From Coprovicinus avistercoris (GTDB lineage: Bacteria; Actinomycetota; Coriobacteriia; Coriobacteriales; Atopobiaceae), in contig DVMQ01000007.1 in assembly GCA_018714895.1 (NCBI GenBank), positions 51,191 through 115,190 of the forward strand: a stretch of DNA of 64,000 nt, in the 5' to 3' direction. The position numbers were made by a program, and so were the translations under genes. The notes below the pieces were generated by a model, which was not told the DNA's origin, did not search any database, and worked only from the letters and a program-made list of their open reading frames with translations. Of the stretch, positions 54,071-61,841 are shown piece after piece. Positions within the stretch are counted from its first letter, which is position 1. Each line of letters begins with the position of its first letter.

Positions 54071-54862
54071 ATGCGGACGCAGATAACCTCTATGAAACTA
54101 ATTTCACGCCGCGCCTTTATTTCACTGTGCGGTTTTGCGGGCATTGGCGCGCTTAGCGGATGCACTCAAGACACTGAGGACACATCACAGTCCAACACCA
54201 GCATGACAGACGATGTATCTAAAGAGCTTCAATCTGTTGTCGAAGAGACTCCAGAACAAACAGAGCCTACCGCCGAAGAATTGCGTGCAAATCTCGCACT
54301 TACGGAAGATTATCGCGACAGTTTTGATCATGGCGAGAAGGGACCTGAATACCAGAAATATATTGTGCTGCATGATACTGAAGGAACCGGCGATGCCGCT
54401 TCAGTCATTTCATGGTGGGACTCTAATGGCGCAGGTGTGGCAGCACATTTTGTTGTCAACACCGACGGCACCATGATGCAGTGTGTTCCGTTGGATCGCA
54501 TAGCTCATCACGCTGGATTTGGTGATACTGGTCACAATGAGTCATTTGGGGTACCCGATGAATCTCGTGACGATAAAATCGGCACCACTGAAATTGGCTC
54601 TTGGGCATCTGATTACGGTATGAATTCCTACTCAGTTGGTATAGAGATGGTCCATGTTGGTGGTGCTGGCGATTATCCTGAGGAGCAACTTGTTGCACTT
54701 GATAATCTGATTGCTTATATAGATGCGTATTATGGTTTCGAGAGTGCCATCATTGATCACAAAGAGTGGCGCTCAGGAAACTCTGATACTTCGGCAGAAT
54801 TTGCTGAGTATCTCGTAAACTATAAAGATCATCGCACGCATAATGCGATGCCTGCTGAATAA
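54071..54862 (+). CDS. N-acetylmuramoyl-L-alanine amidase (Amidase_2), Tat-type lipoprotein
   Basis: Zinc amidase that would cut the glycan-peptide bond of peptidoglycan. 263 residues. The N-terminus has SRRAFISLCGFAGIGALSGC: twin arginines, a hydrophobic stretch and a lipobox cysteine. The Amidase_2/PGRP fold shows YIVLHDTEGTGDAASVISWW, AAHFVVNTDGTMMQCVPLDR, IAHHAGFG, YSVGIEMVHVGGAGDYPEEQ and IIDHKEWR, providing the His ligands. It sits six bases after the lectin/PASTA gene and 18 bases before the YARHG gene, so the three are probably cotranscribed. Confidence 0.87.
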   Translation: MRTQITSMKLISRRAFISLCGFAGIGALSGCTQDTEDTSQSNTSMTDDVSKELQSVVEETPEQTEPTAEELRANLALTEDYRDSFDHGEKGPEYQKYIVLHDTEGTGDAASVISWWDSNGAGVAAHFVVNTDGTMMQCVPLDRIAHHAGFGDTGHNESFGVPDESRDDKIGTTEIGSWASDYGMNSYSVGIEMVHVGGAGDYPEEQLVALDNLIAYIDAYYGFESAIIDHKEWRSGNSDTSAEFAEYLVNYKDHRTHNAMPAE

Positions 54863-54880
54863 GGACTGGGGGTACATACC

Positions 54881-55930
54881 ATGTTTTGCACCAACTGTGG
54901 CACACAGCTCCCTGATGGGTCTCAATTTTGTACTGAATGCGGTCAGCCTCTGGGAGATGCTTCAGGATCCACAACACAGGTAAATGAAACAACTCCTTTG
55001 GATGATGCAACACGTGTTATGCCTTCTGCTCAACAGTCTTCTTCAGCAGACGACTCAGTGCAGTTCTGCACCAACTGTGGTGCTCGCATTCCAGATGGCT
55101 GTGCTTTCTGCGTAGAATGTGGAGCGCCGGTATATGGTTCTGAGAACACTTCAGATTCAACCGCACAAAATGTAGCTATCCCCTCAGAGATGCTTGGAAA
55201 TAATTATCAGGCACCACGGCGTAAGAAGAACACGGGTCTTATTGTTGGGGCTGTTATTGCCGCGGTCATTATTATTGGTTGTGGCTCTGTTGTCGGTTTA
55301 CACTATTTTGGCGTACTTGGTGATCCTCCATTTTTGCGCTTTTTGCCGATGAAAGAGCAGCCTGCAGATACCTCCGAAGACGACAACAAAGATGAGGAAA
55401 AAGAATCCAAGGATTCTTCTGATAAAAACTCCTCCGATTCTAAGGAATCAAAAGATTCCGACGATAAGAAGGACTCAGACGACAAGAAAGACTCAGATGA
55501 CAAGAAGGAATCTTCGGACAGCAACAAAGATTCGTCTTCCGATTCTTCATCGAGCAACTCCTCAAGCTCTTCGAATTCATCAAGCTCATCAAAGTCAACT
55601 GGCTCTTCGGGTAATTCTTCGAGCTCGAGCACCTCAAGCAGCAGCGATTATGTGCTTCCCGATAGTGCTACGCACGTATATACAAAAGATGAGCTCTCAG
55701 GCCTTTCCAACTGGGAACTCTATATTGCACGTAATGAGATTTATGCCCGCCATGGTCGCGGATTCCAAAATCAGGACTTGCGAGACTACTTTGCTGGCAA
55801 ATCCTGGTATACCGAACGCTATTCTCCCGAAGCCTTTGATAGCCAGGTTTCATTAAATTCTGTAGAACAGCAGAACGCCGATACTATTCTTGAAATAGAA
55901 CGGGCACGCGGATCGCAATACATAAGCTAG
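54881..55930 (+). CDS. Double zinc-ribbon, membrane protein with YARHG domain
   Basis: 349 residues, paralogue of the protein at 52862. Two zinc ribbons (CTNCGTQLPDGSQFCTECG; CTNCGARIPDGCAFCVECG) precede a membrane helix (LIVGAVIAAVIIIGCGSVVG, ~126-146) and the same juxtamembrane motif, FGVLGDPPFLRFLPMKEQ. Next is ~100 residues of Asp/Lys/Ser repeats (runs of SDDKKD and Ser), a flexible stalk. The C-terminus is a YARHG domain (SNWELYIARNEIYARHGRGF), an extracellular module thought to act at the cell wall. The outer domain differs from the paralogue's PASTA/lectin pair, while the inner half is shared. Confidence 0.87.
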   Translation: MFCTNCGTQLPDGSQFCTECGQPLGDASGSTTQVNETTPLDDATRVMPSAQQSSSADDSVQFCTNCGARIPDGCAFCVECGAPVYGSENTSDSTAQNVAIPSEMLGNNYQAPRRKKNTGLIVGAVIAAVIIIGCGSVVGLHYFGVLGDPPFLRFLPMKEQPADTSEDDNKDEEKESKDSSDKNSSDSKESKDSDDKKDSDDKKDSDDKKESSDSNKDSSSDSSSSNSSSSSNSSSSSKSTGSSGNSSSSSTSSSSDYVLPDSATHVYTKDELSGLSNWELYIARNEIYARHGRGFQNQDLRDYFAGKSWYTERYSPEAFDSQVSLNSVEQQNADTILEIERARGSQYIS

Positions 55931-55957
55931 TTCATTAAGAACTCCAGCAGCTGTTCT

Positions 55958-56019
55958 TTATAGCTTGTTTATAATTTCTTATAGCTTGTTTATAATTTCC
56001 CGTGTTATAATTTCCCGTG
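55958..56019 (+). repeat. Nested tandem repeats with three -10-like boxes
   Basis: A 21-base unit (55958-55978, 55979-55999) is repeated exactly, and an overlapping 15-base unit TTATAATTTCCCGTG (55990-56004, 56005-56019) is repeated exactly. Each copy carries TATAAT, at 55970, 55991 and 56006. They lie directly upstream of the VOC gene. Confidence 0.9.
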
Positions 56020-56043
56020 ATGTGTAGAAATATGCATCACGGG
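56014..56043 (+). terminator. Hairpin upstream of the VOC gene
   Basis: A 9-base perfect stem (CCCGTGATG with CATCACGGG) and a 12-base loop, followed by TTTATTA. It may terminate the YARHG transcript or form a leader structure of the VOC gene; the left arm overlaps the last tandem repeat. Confidence 0.5.
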
Positions 56044-56075
56044 TTTATTACGAGAACACAAAGAGGCGAATAAGC

Positions 56076-56486
56076 ATGTCTACACCTGAGACACCTTCTG
56101 CTAACACATCTCTCAACGACCAGGATGATCCAAAACAGCTGTTTGGACTTCGTTTGGCTCATGTTGGTATCAACGCTGCAAGCGATGAGGAAGCAGAAGC
56201 GATAGCCGAACGTTTTGAAACGCTTATGGGTCTTAAACGCAATGTTGTTGCACCTATATCAGTCTTTTCAGATACAGCTGTTGAGATTATGAAAGGCTGT
56301 GGACGTGGCGAGCATGGACATATTGGTTTCCATGTTGACGATATTCCAGCTGCTGAAAAGTGGTTTGAAGCACGTGGATTTACCATTGACAATGATTCGC
56401 GCGCACTCAATCCCGATGGCTCTACGCATCTTGTGTATTTTAAAGAGCCCATCGGTGGATTTGCCATTCATATTACTGAGGATTAG
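56076..56486 (+). CDS. VOC (glyoxalase-fold) family protein
   Basis: 136 residues with one vicinal-oxygen-chelate domain: LRLAHVGINAASDEEAEAIA, HGHIGFHVDDIPAAEKWFEA, then GGFAIHITED. His residues in LAHVGI and GHIGFHV and a C-terminal acidic residue could bind metal. The substrate is unknown. Similar domains occur fused to KDPG-aldolase proteins, so a sugar-acid role is possible (inference). An AGAGGCG ribosome site precedes the ATG. Its upstream region carries the nested repeats. Confidence 0.72.
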   Translation: MSTPETPSANTSLNDQDDPKQLFGLRLAHVGINAASDEEAEAIAERFETLMGLKRNVVAPISVFSDTAVEIMKGCGRGEHGHIGFHVDDIPAAEKWFEARGFTIDNDSRALNPDGSTHLVYFKEPIGGFAIHITED

Positions 56487-56546
56487 CTCTGGCGCTACAT
56501 GCTCTTCTCATAGCTTTGCGCCACAACGACCGAACGGATATACAGC

Positions 56547-58553
56547 TTGATAGTTCTTGCAGATAAGATATCGAAATCTTTTGGGGGTCGTACCCTCTAT
56601 ACACAGGCTACGTTGCAGATGAATGCTGGAGAACGTTGGGCTCTTGTTGGGCCTAACGGCTCCGGTAAAACTACCCTCTTAAAAATTTTGATGGGGGAGG
56701 AATCTGCAGACGAAGGCACTATTAGTTTTGCTCGTGATACAACCGTTGGATATCTTGAACAAGAGACAAAGCTTGCTGGCCATCAGAGTGCTTTGGCTGA
56801 AGTTATGGCATCGGCTACTGAGATTCAGCACCTTGGAGCAAAACTCACTGAATTAGAAGCGAAGATTTCTACCACCCCTGAGGGTCCTGAACTGGAAGCG
56901 CTGCTTGCTGACTATGGTCGATCACGCGATAGGTTTGAGAATGCAGGTGGTTATGAGCTGGAGAGCCGTGCACGTCAAATTCTCTGCGGTCTAGGCTTTC
57001 CTGTTGATGATCTCGACAAGCCCGCCGAAGAGTTTTCTGGCGGTTGGCAAATGCGCATCTCCCTTGCAAAGCTTTTGCTGCGCCATCCCGATTTGCTTTT
57101 GCTCGACGAGCCAACCAACCATCTTGATCTTGAGAGCGTGCGCTGGCTTGAGTCGTTTTTGTCTTCTTATGACGGCGCTGTTCTTATCGTCAGCCATGAC
57201 CGCGCTTTCATGGATGCTTGTGTGAGCCACGTAGCTTCCATTGAGAATCGCCGTCTTATGACCTATACCGGTAACTACAGCTCGTATCTCAAGCAACGCG
57301 AAGACAACCTCGAACAGATGAAGGCAAAACGCGCAGCTCAGGAGCGCGAAATTGCTCACATGCAGGTTTTTGTTGATAAGTTTCGCTATAAACCAACAAA
57401 AGCAGCGCAGGCTCAAGAGCGTATGAAGCGTATTGAACAAATTAAAAAAGAGCTTGTCATACTGCCAGAAGGAACGAAAAAGGTTCACTTTTCTTTTCCT
57501 GATCCGCCGCGAACGGGCGATGAAGTAGTTAAGCTGGAAAACGTTTCGAAGTCATTTGGGCAAAACCATGTCTATGATCATGTTGATCTCAAGCTGTATC
57601 GAGGTGACCATGTCGTTTTAGTTGGCCCTAATGGCGCTGGCAAATCCACTTTGATGAAGCTTATTACCGGACAGCTTCAAACAGATACCGGGTCAGTTGA
57701 ACTGGGACAAAATGTTACCCAGGCTTATTACGCCCAGCATCAACTCGAAACGCTCAATGAAGCAAACACGGTATTGGGTGAACTCGATAACGTGGCCCCT
57801 GGTTGGACATCATCAGAAGAGCGGCGTTTGTTGGGTGCCTTTTTGTTCCACGGGGATGATGTGGAAAAGCGCGTGAGTGTTCTTTCGGGAGGAGAGCGCG
57901 CCCGACTTGCCCTCGCCAAAATGCTTGTAGCCCCCGATCCATTGCTTTTGCTCGACGAGCCAACCAACCATCTGGATATTGATTCTGTTGATGTTCTTGA
58001 GCGAGCTCTTGTTTCTTTTAAGGGCACGATTGTGCTTATCTCTCACGACGAGCACTTGGTACGAGCAGTTGCTAATAAGGTTGTGGATGTGCGCGACCAT
58101 AAGGTCACGCTGTATGACGGAGATTATGAGTACTATCTCTTCAAACGCGCTGAATTGGAATCTCGGGCTCTCCAAGAAGCCGAGCAAACTGCACCGAGTA
58201 AAAAAGAAGTTGCATCGGCTCAAGAGACGCAACCACAACAGCGAACCCAAGGTCGCAACGTAAAAACTCGTGAACAACGACGTGCAGAGGCAGAGGCACG
58301 TCAAAGGGCAAGCAGGCAATTGCGTAAGGAGCGTCAACGGCTCAAAGAAGTTGAGGCAGCATTAGCTCCCGCACAAAAACGATATCAAGAGCTTATGGAG
58401 TTAATGGCTTCAGAAGAACTTTATGCCGACTCTGAACGCTTCGATGCTTGTATGCAGGAATATACTGCTTTGTCTAAGAAAATACCTCGACTTGAAGATG
58501 AGTGGCTCGAGCTAACAGAAATACTTGAAGAGGGAGTTTCTCAGAATGTATAA
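56547..58553 (+). CDS. ABC-F family ATPase
   Basis: Soluble twin-ATPase of the ABC-F family (translation factors at the ribosomal E site). 668 residues. First domain: Walker [15 protein letters not shown] (~36), signature [32 protein letters not shown]. An interdomain linker with [18 protein letters not shown] follows. Second domain: [44 protein letters not shown]. The C-terminus has a Gln-rich linker and a coiled coil ([20 protein letters not shown]), as in Uup-type members. It starts with TTG at 56547; the ribosome site is weak. A resistance role cannot be excluded from sequence alone. Confidence 0.9.
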   Translation: MIVLADKISKSFGGRTLYTQATLQMNAGERWALVGPNGSGKTTLLKILMGEESADEGTISFARDTTVGYLEQETKLAGHQSALAEVMASATEIQHLGAKLTELEAKISTTPEGPELEALLADYGRSRDRFENAGGYELESRARQILCGLGFPVDDLDKPAEEFSGGWQMRISLAKLLLRHPDLLLLDEPTNHLDLESVRWLESFLSSYDGAVLIVSHDRAFMDACVSHVASIENRRLMTYTGNYSSYLKQREDNLEQMKAKRAAQEREIAHMQVFVDKFRYKPTKAAQAQERMKRIEQIKKELVILPEGTKKVHFSFPDPPRTGDEVVKLENVSKSFGQNHVYDHVDLKLYRGDHVVLVGPNGAGKSTLMKLITGQLQTDTGSVELGQNVTQAYYAQHQLETLNEANTVLGELDNVAPGWTSSEERRLLGAFLFHGDDVEKRVSVLSGGERARLALAKMLVAPDPLLLLDEPTNHLDIDSVDVLERALVSFKGTIVLISHDEHLVRAVANKVVDVRDHKVTLYDGDYEYYLFKRAELESRALQEAEQTAPSKKEVASAQETQPQQRTQGRNVKTREQRRAEAEARQRASRQLRKERQRLKEVEAALAPAQKRYQELMELMASEELYADSERFDACMQEYTALSKKIPRLEDEWLELTEILEEGVSQNV

Positions 58554-58839
58554 AACTGACCTGCTTACGCACATATTGCGCTATGCTGCGCTGGTTTTTC
58601 GTATTCTGGCAGCACTCCTGATTGCCCTCATCGTTGTTGTATGTCTTCCAGTCGGAGAACTTCGTCCTCTCTTGATAAGCGCTCAGAGGCTTGCTTCACA
58701 CGTTGTACTGCCACCATTGCGTGGACTCTTAGTTTTTGCGGTACCTACAGGAGGTGCCTTTAGGGGAGACTTAGCGATTATGGCTGTTGTTCTTCTTTGT
58801 GGTGCAAGCCTTTTGGATCGTATCCGTCGCATGAGGTGA
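58546..58839 (+). CDS. Small membrane protein of unknown function
   Basis: 97 residues with two membrane segments: [20 protein letters not shown] near the N-terminus and [18 protein letters not shown] at the C-terminus, ending RRMR. The ATG at 58546 lies inside the end of the ABC-F gene with GAGGGAG upstream; an in-frame ATG at 58525 adds seven residues. The M50 protease gene starts four bases after its stop. I do not recognise a family. Confidence 0.65.
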   Translation: MYKTDLLTHILRYAALVFRILAALLIALIVVVCLPVGELRPLLISAQRLASHVVLPPLRGLLVFAVPTGGAFRGDLAIMAVVLLCGASLLDRIRRMR

Positions 58840-58843
58840 ATGC

Positions 58844-59527
58844 ATGTATTCGATGCAACGAATCATTTCTATACTGATAACCGTCCTGTGCCTCATGATC
58901 GCTGCGATTATCCATGAGGTGGCACATGGTGCGGTAGCTTATGCCTGTGGAGACCCCACCGCAAAAGAGGCGGGGAGACTTACCCTTAACCCGCTTGCGC
59001 ATATTGATCCCACCGGTTCAATTGTACTTCCCTGTGTTATGGCGTTGCTCGGAGGACCAGTATTTGCCTATGCCCGCCCGGTACCCTATAACCCAAGACG
59101 CTTACGGCACCCGGTACGAGATGAGGTTCTCGTTGCGCTAGCTGGTCCTGCATCAAACCTTTTGCAGGCGGCTCTTGCTGCGGCAATATTGCGTTTTGGT
59201 TTTCTCGACAATCCATCTGCACTTACCTGGGTAGCTTCAAATGAAGCCATTTTGGTCGTACTCGATGTGCTTTCCACCTACATGTGGGTCAATATTTCAT
59301 TGATGCTGTTCAATCTTATTCCGCTTCCACCTCTGGATGGGTCGGCAATCATTTCTCCGTTGCTGCATAACAAAGCTCGTGAGATGTACTACCGCATTCA
59401 GGCTTTCGCCATGCCTATTCTTATTGCAGCACTCTATATACTTCCTTATCTGTTGGGTTGGAATCCCATTGGCGCCTATATTTCCCGTGTAGGCGGCGCT
59501 CTTTTCGACGTTCTCCTGGGGTTGTAA
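58844..59527 (+). CDS. M50-family site-2 protease, short form
   Basis: Integral membrane zinc metalloprotease of 227 residues. Zinc ligands are in IIHEVAHGAVAYACGDPTAK and the LIPLPPLDGSAII loop; the NPLAHIDPTGSIVLP segment and ALAGPASNLLQAALAAAIL are typical of the short SpoIVFB/YwhC-like group without PDZ. It differs from rseP in the same window, which has the PDZ and an inserted domain. It precedes scpA, an order seen in many Gram-positive genomes. Confidence 0.9.
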   Translation: MYSMQRIISILITVLCLMIAAIIHEVAHGAVAYACGDPTAKEAGRLTLNPLAHIDPTGSIVLPCVMALLGGPVFAYARPVPYNPRRLRHPVRDEVLVALAGPASNLLQAALAAAILRFGFLDNPSALTWVASNEAILVVLDVLSTYMWVNISLMLFNLIPLPPLDGSAIISPLLHNKAREMYYRIQAFAMPILIAALYILPYLLGWNPIGAYISRVGGALFDVLLGL

Positions 59528-59528
59528 C

Positions 59529-60332
59529 ATGCCATCATTTCGTGTGAAAACTCAATCATTCAGTGGCCCCTTTGACCTGCTCTTGCAGCTTGTGGGACGT
59601 CAAAAGGTGGATATTGGAGCAATATCTATCTCTGAGGTTGCCGACCAATACCTCAACGAAATTGAGCGCATGCAGGATATGGATCTCGACGTAGCAAGCG
59701 ATTTTTTACTAGTAGCTTCAACGCTGCTTGATATAAAAGCAGCCTCACTCATACCTCAAGAAAAAATAACAACGACTGATTGGGATGAAGAGGATGATCT
59801 CGCCGATCTCAGTCCCGATGAGGCGCGTGAGGTATTAGTTGCACGTCTGATGGTATATAAGCAGTTTCGAAACGCTGCAAGTGCGCTTGGCACCCGCATG
59901 GAAGCCGAGAGCCACATGCATCCACGTACAGCCGGTCCTGACCCTGAGTTTCTCAATCTTATGCCTGACTATCTTGCAGGCATGACCATACATGGTCTTG
60001 CGGTTATCTGCGCCGATTTGGATAGCCGGCGCGAAAGTTTTCTTCTTGAAGCAGAGCACATTGCTCCACGTCGACTTCCAGTTGCTCTTACCGTTGCATC
60101 TGTTGACAGAATGACTCGCTTAAGAAGCGCCCTCACTTTTACCGATCTTTTAGGCGATAAAGCTACACCTGAAACCGTAGTTGTTACGTTCCTTGCCGTT
60201 CTTGAGCTCTTCAAACGTGGTTCGATTGACATAAAACAGCAAGAGAATTTTGGTGAAATTGACATCACGCGCATTGAAGGCGCTCCTGCATATGAACCCG
60301 ATGAAGAATTGACCAGCGTAGAGGAGCAGTAG
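59529..60332 (+). CDS. scpA: Segregation and condensation protein A
   Basis: Kleisin subunit of the Smc-ScpAB condensin. The 267-residue protein opens with FSGPFDLLLQLVGRQKVDIG, continues with ISEVADQYLNEIERMQDMDL and FLLVASTLLDIKAASLIP, and ends with a winged-helix part (VTFLAVLELFKRGSIDIKQQ). It is followed after two bases by scpB. smc is not in the window. Confidence 0.95.
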   Translation: MPSFRVKTQSFSGPFDLLLQLVGRQKVDIGAISISEVADQYLNEIERMQDMDLDVASDFLLVASTLLDIKAASLIPQEKITTTDWDEEDDLADLSPDEAREVLVARLMVYKQFRNAASALGTRMEAESHMHPRTAGPDPEFLNLMPDYLAGMTIHGLAVICADLDSRRESFLLEAEHIAPRRLPVALTVASVDRMTRLRSALTFTDLLGDKATPETVVVTFLAVLELFKRGSIDIKQQENFGEIDITRIEGAPAYEPDEELTSVEEQ

Positions 60333-60334
60333 GT

Positions 60335-61018
60335 ATGGATAACCTCGAAACGCTCGATAACGACAGTCTTAAACCAACACTCGAAGCGCTTTTGCTTGTT
60401 GCAAACGATCCTGTAGCTGCAACTGATTTAGCACGCGTGCTCGGTGTTGCTCCTGGTGAGATAGCTCAAGCACTCGCTGAATTATCGGCAGAATATGCGG
60501 ATGCCAATAGGGGATTTCAACTTCGTGAGGTCGCAGGCGGCTGGAGGTTTTATACGCACCCTGCCTATCATGATCAGGTGGAGTCATTCGTAATGTCATG
60601 GGACGTTCGTCGTCTTTCACAAGCGGCCCTCGAAACCCTAGCAGTGGTTGCTTACCATCAGCCTGTTACACGCGAAAGTGTAAAAGCAGTTCGCGGTGTC
60701 AATTCAGACGGCGTTATCTCATCTCTTGTAGATAAAGGCCTCATTCACGAAGTTGGACGGGATAAGGAGCGAGGCCAGGCAATTCTATATGGAACGACCC
60801 AAGCATTCTTGGAGCAATTTGGCCTGAAATCACTTCGAGAGCTCCCAGATCTTGAGCAATTTGCTCCCGATGAGGAGTCTCGCCAGTTCATTCGCGAACG
60901 TCTGTCTGCCACCAGAAATGCCAAGCCGGTAGATGAGATGGCACACGACATTGATGAGGATAAAGACCTGGCTGGTGACGAGGGAGATCTCAATCAGGAG
61001 CAAGAACATGCTCAATAA
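60335..61018 (+). CDS. scpB: Segregation and condensation protein B
   Basis: Winged-helix partner of ScpA in the condensin complex. The 227-residue protein shows LKPTLEALLLVANDPVAATD, FQLREVAGGWRFYTHPAY, ALETLAVVAYHQPVTRESVK and VRGVNSDGVISSLVDKGLI. The C-terminal ~40 residues are acidic and variable. It overlaps rluB by 11 bases. Confidence 0.95.
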   Translation: MDNLETLDNDSLKPTLEALLLVANDPVAATDLARVLGVAPGEIAQALAELSAEYADANRGFQLREVAGGWRFYTHPAYHDQVESFVMSWDVRRLSQAALETLAVVAYHQPVTRESVKAVRGVNSDGVISSLVDKGLIHEVGRDKERGQAILYGTTQAFLEQFGLKSLRELPDLEQFAPDEESRQFIRERLSATRNAKPVDEMAHDIDEDKDLAGDEGDLNQEQEHAQ

Positions 61019-61841
61019 GGACGAACAGCCAGTTCCTATGCGTCTTCAGCGCTTTTTAGCGCGAGCAGGTGTGGCGAGCCGCCGTGGTTCAGAGGCACTC
61101 ATGACCGCAGGCAGGGTACGCGTCAATGGTGTGGTAGTTACTGAGCTTGGAAGCAAAGTTGATCCTCTAAAGGATATTGTTGAGGTGGATGGACACCGCT
61201 GTTCTCTTGCGGATTCTCCGGTGTTTTTAATGCTTAACAAGCCTGCAGGATATCTCACTACCATGCATGATCCACAAGGTCGTCCTTGTGTAGCGTCCCT
61301 TGTACCAACCAAACAGTATCCTGGGCTTTTTCCTGTAGGGCGTCTTGATAAAGATACGACGGGTCTGTTGCTTTTTACCACCGACGGCAAGATAGGACAG
61401 CAACTTCTTCATCCTTCTCATCATGCGAGAAAACACTATGTAGCACTGGTGAAAGGACGTGTATTTGATGAGGAGCTTGTTCCTCTGCGTTTGGGCATCG
61501 TATTAGACGATGGACCCTGCCAGCCTTCACCTGCAGAAATCTTGCCACAGAAATCTTTCTATGCGCGCTCTGTTGAGGCTCAAAACTTTGACGACAAAAA
61601 CTACAGCGTGATTGGGATAACCTTACACGAAGGTAGGAAACATCAAGTCAAGCGTATGCTTGAAGCAATTGGCCATCCTGTGGTGCGTCTTCATCGTGAT
61701 ACGTTTGGCCCATTACAACTTGGAGACCTATCACGTGGCTCATGGCGAGAATTGTCTGATAGTGAGATCAAGCGCATACTTTCACATCAGAAGGGCTCTT
61801 ATGCCACTGTGTCACACATCAAGAGGGGAGAACGTGCGTGA
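61008..61841 (+). CDS. rluB: 23S rRNA pseudouridine synthase (RluB/RsuA family)
   Basis: Isomerises a uridine in large-subunit rRNA. The 277-residue protein has an N-terminal S4 domain (MRLQRFLARAGVASRRGSEA, VRVNGVVVTELGSKVDP) and the catalytic motif FPVGRLDKDTTGLLLFTTDG with the active Asp, then LHEGRKHQVKRMLEAIGHPV. The ATG at 61008 follows AGGAG. The scpA-scpB-rluB-cmk order is well conserved in Gram-positives. Confidence 0.93.
   Translation: MLNKDEQPVPMRLQRFLARAGVASRRGSEALMTAGRVRVNGVVVTELGSKVDPLKDIVEVDGHRCSLADSPVFLMLNKPAGYLTTMHDPQGRPCVASLVPTKQYPGLFPVGRLDKDTTGLLLFTTDGKIGQQLLHPSHHARKHYVALVKGRVFDEELVPLRLGIVLDDGPCQPSPAEILPQKSFYARSVEAQNFDDKNYSVIGITLHEGRKHQVKRMLEAIGHPVVRLHRDTFGPLQLGDLSRGSWRELSDSEIKRILSHQKGSYATVSHIKRGERA

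Noticed and set aside
55440..55530. Short repeated units resembling a CRISPR array
   Set aside because: They are in-frame codon repeats of an Asp/Lys/Ser stalk with no spacer structure.
55303..55632. Glu/Leu/Ser-rich minus-strand frame
   Set aside because: It is the complement of the Asp/Lys/Ser stalk of the YARHG protein, a low-complexity shadow.
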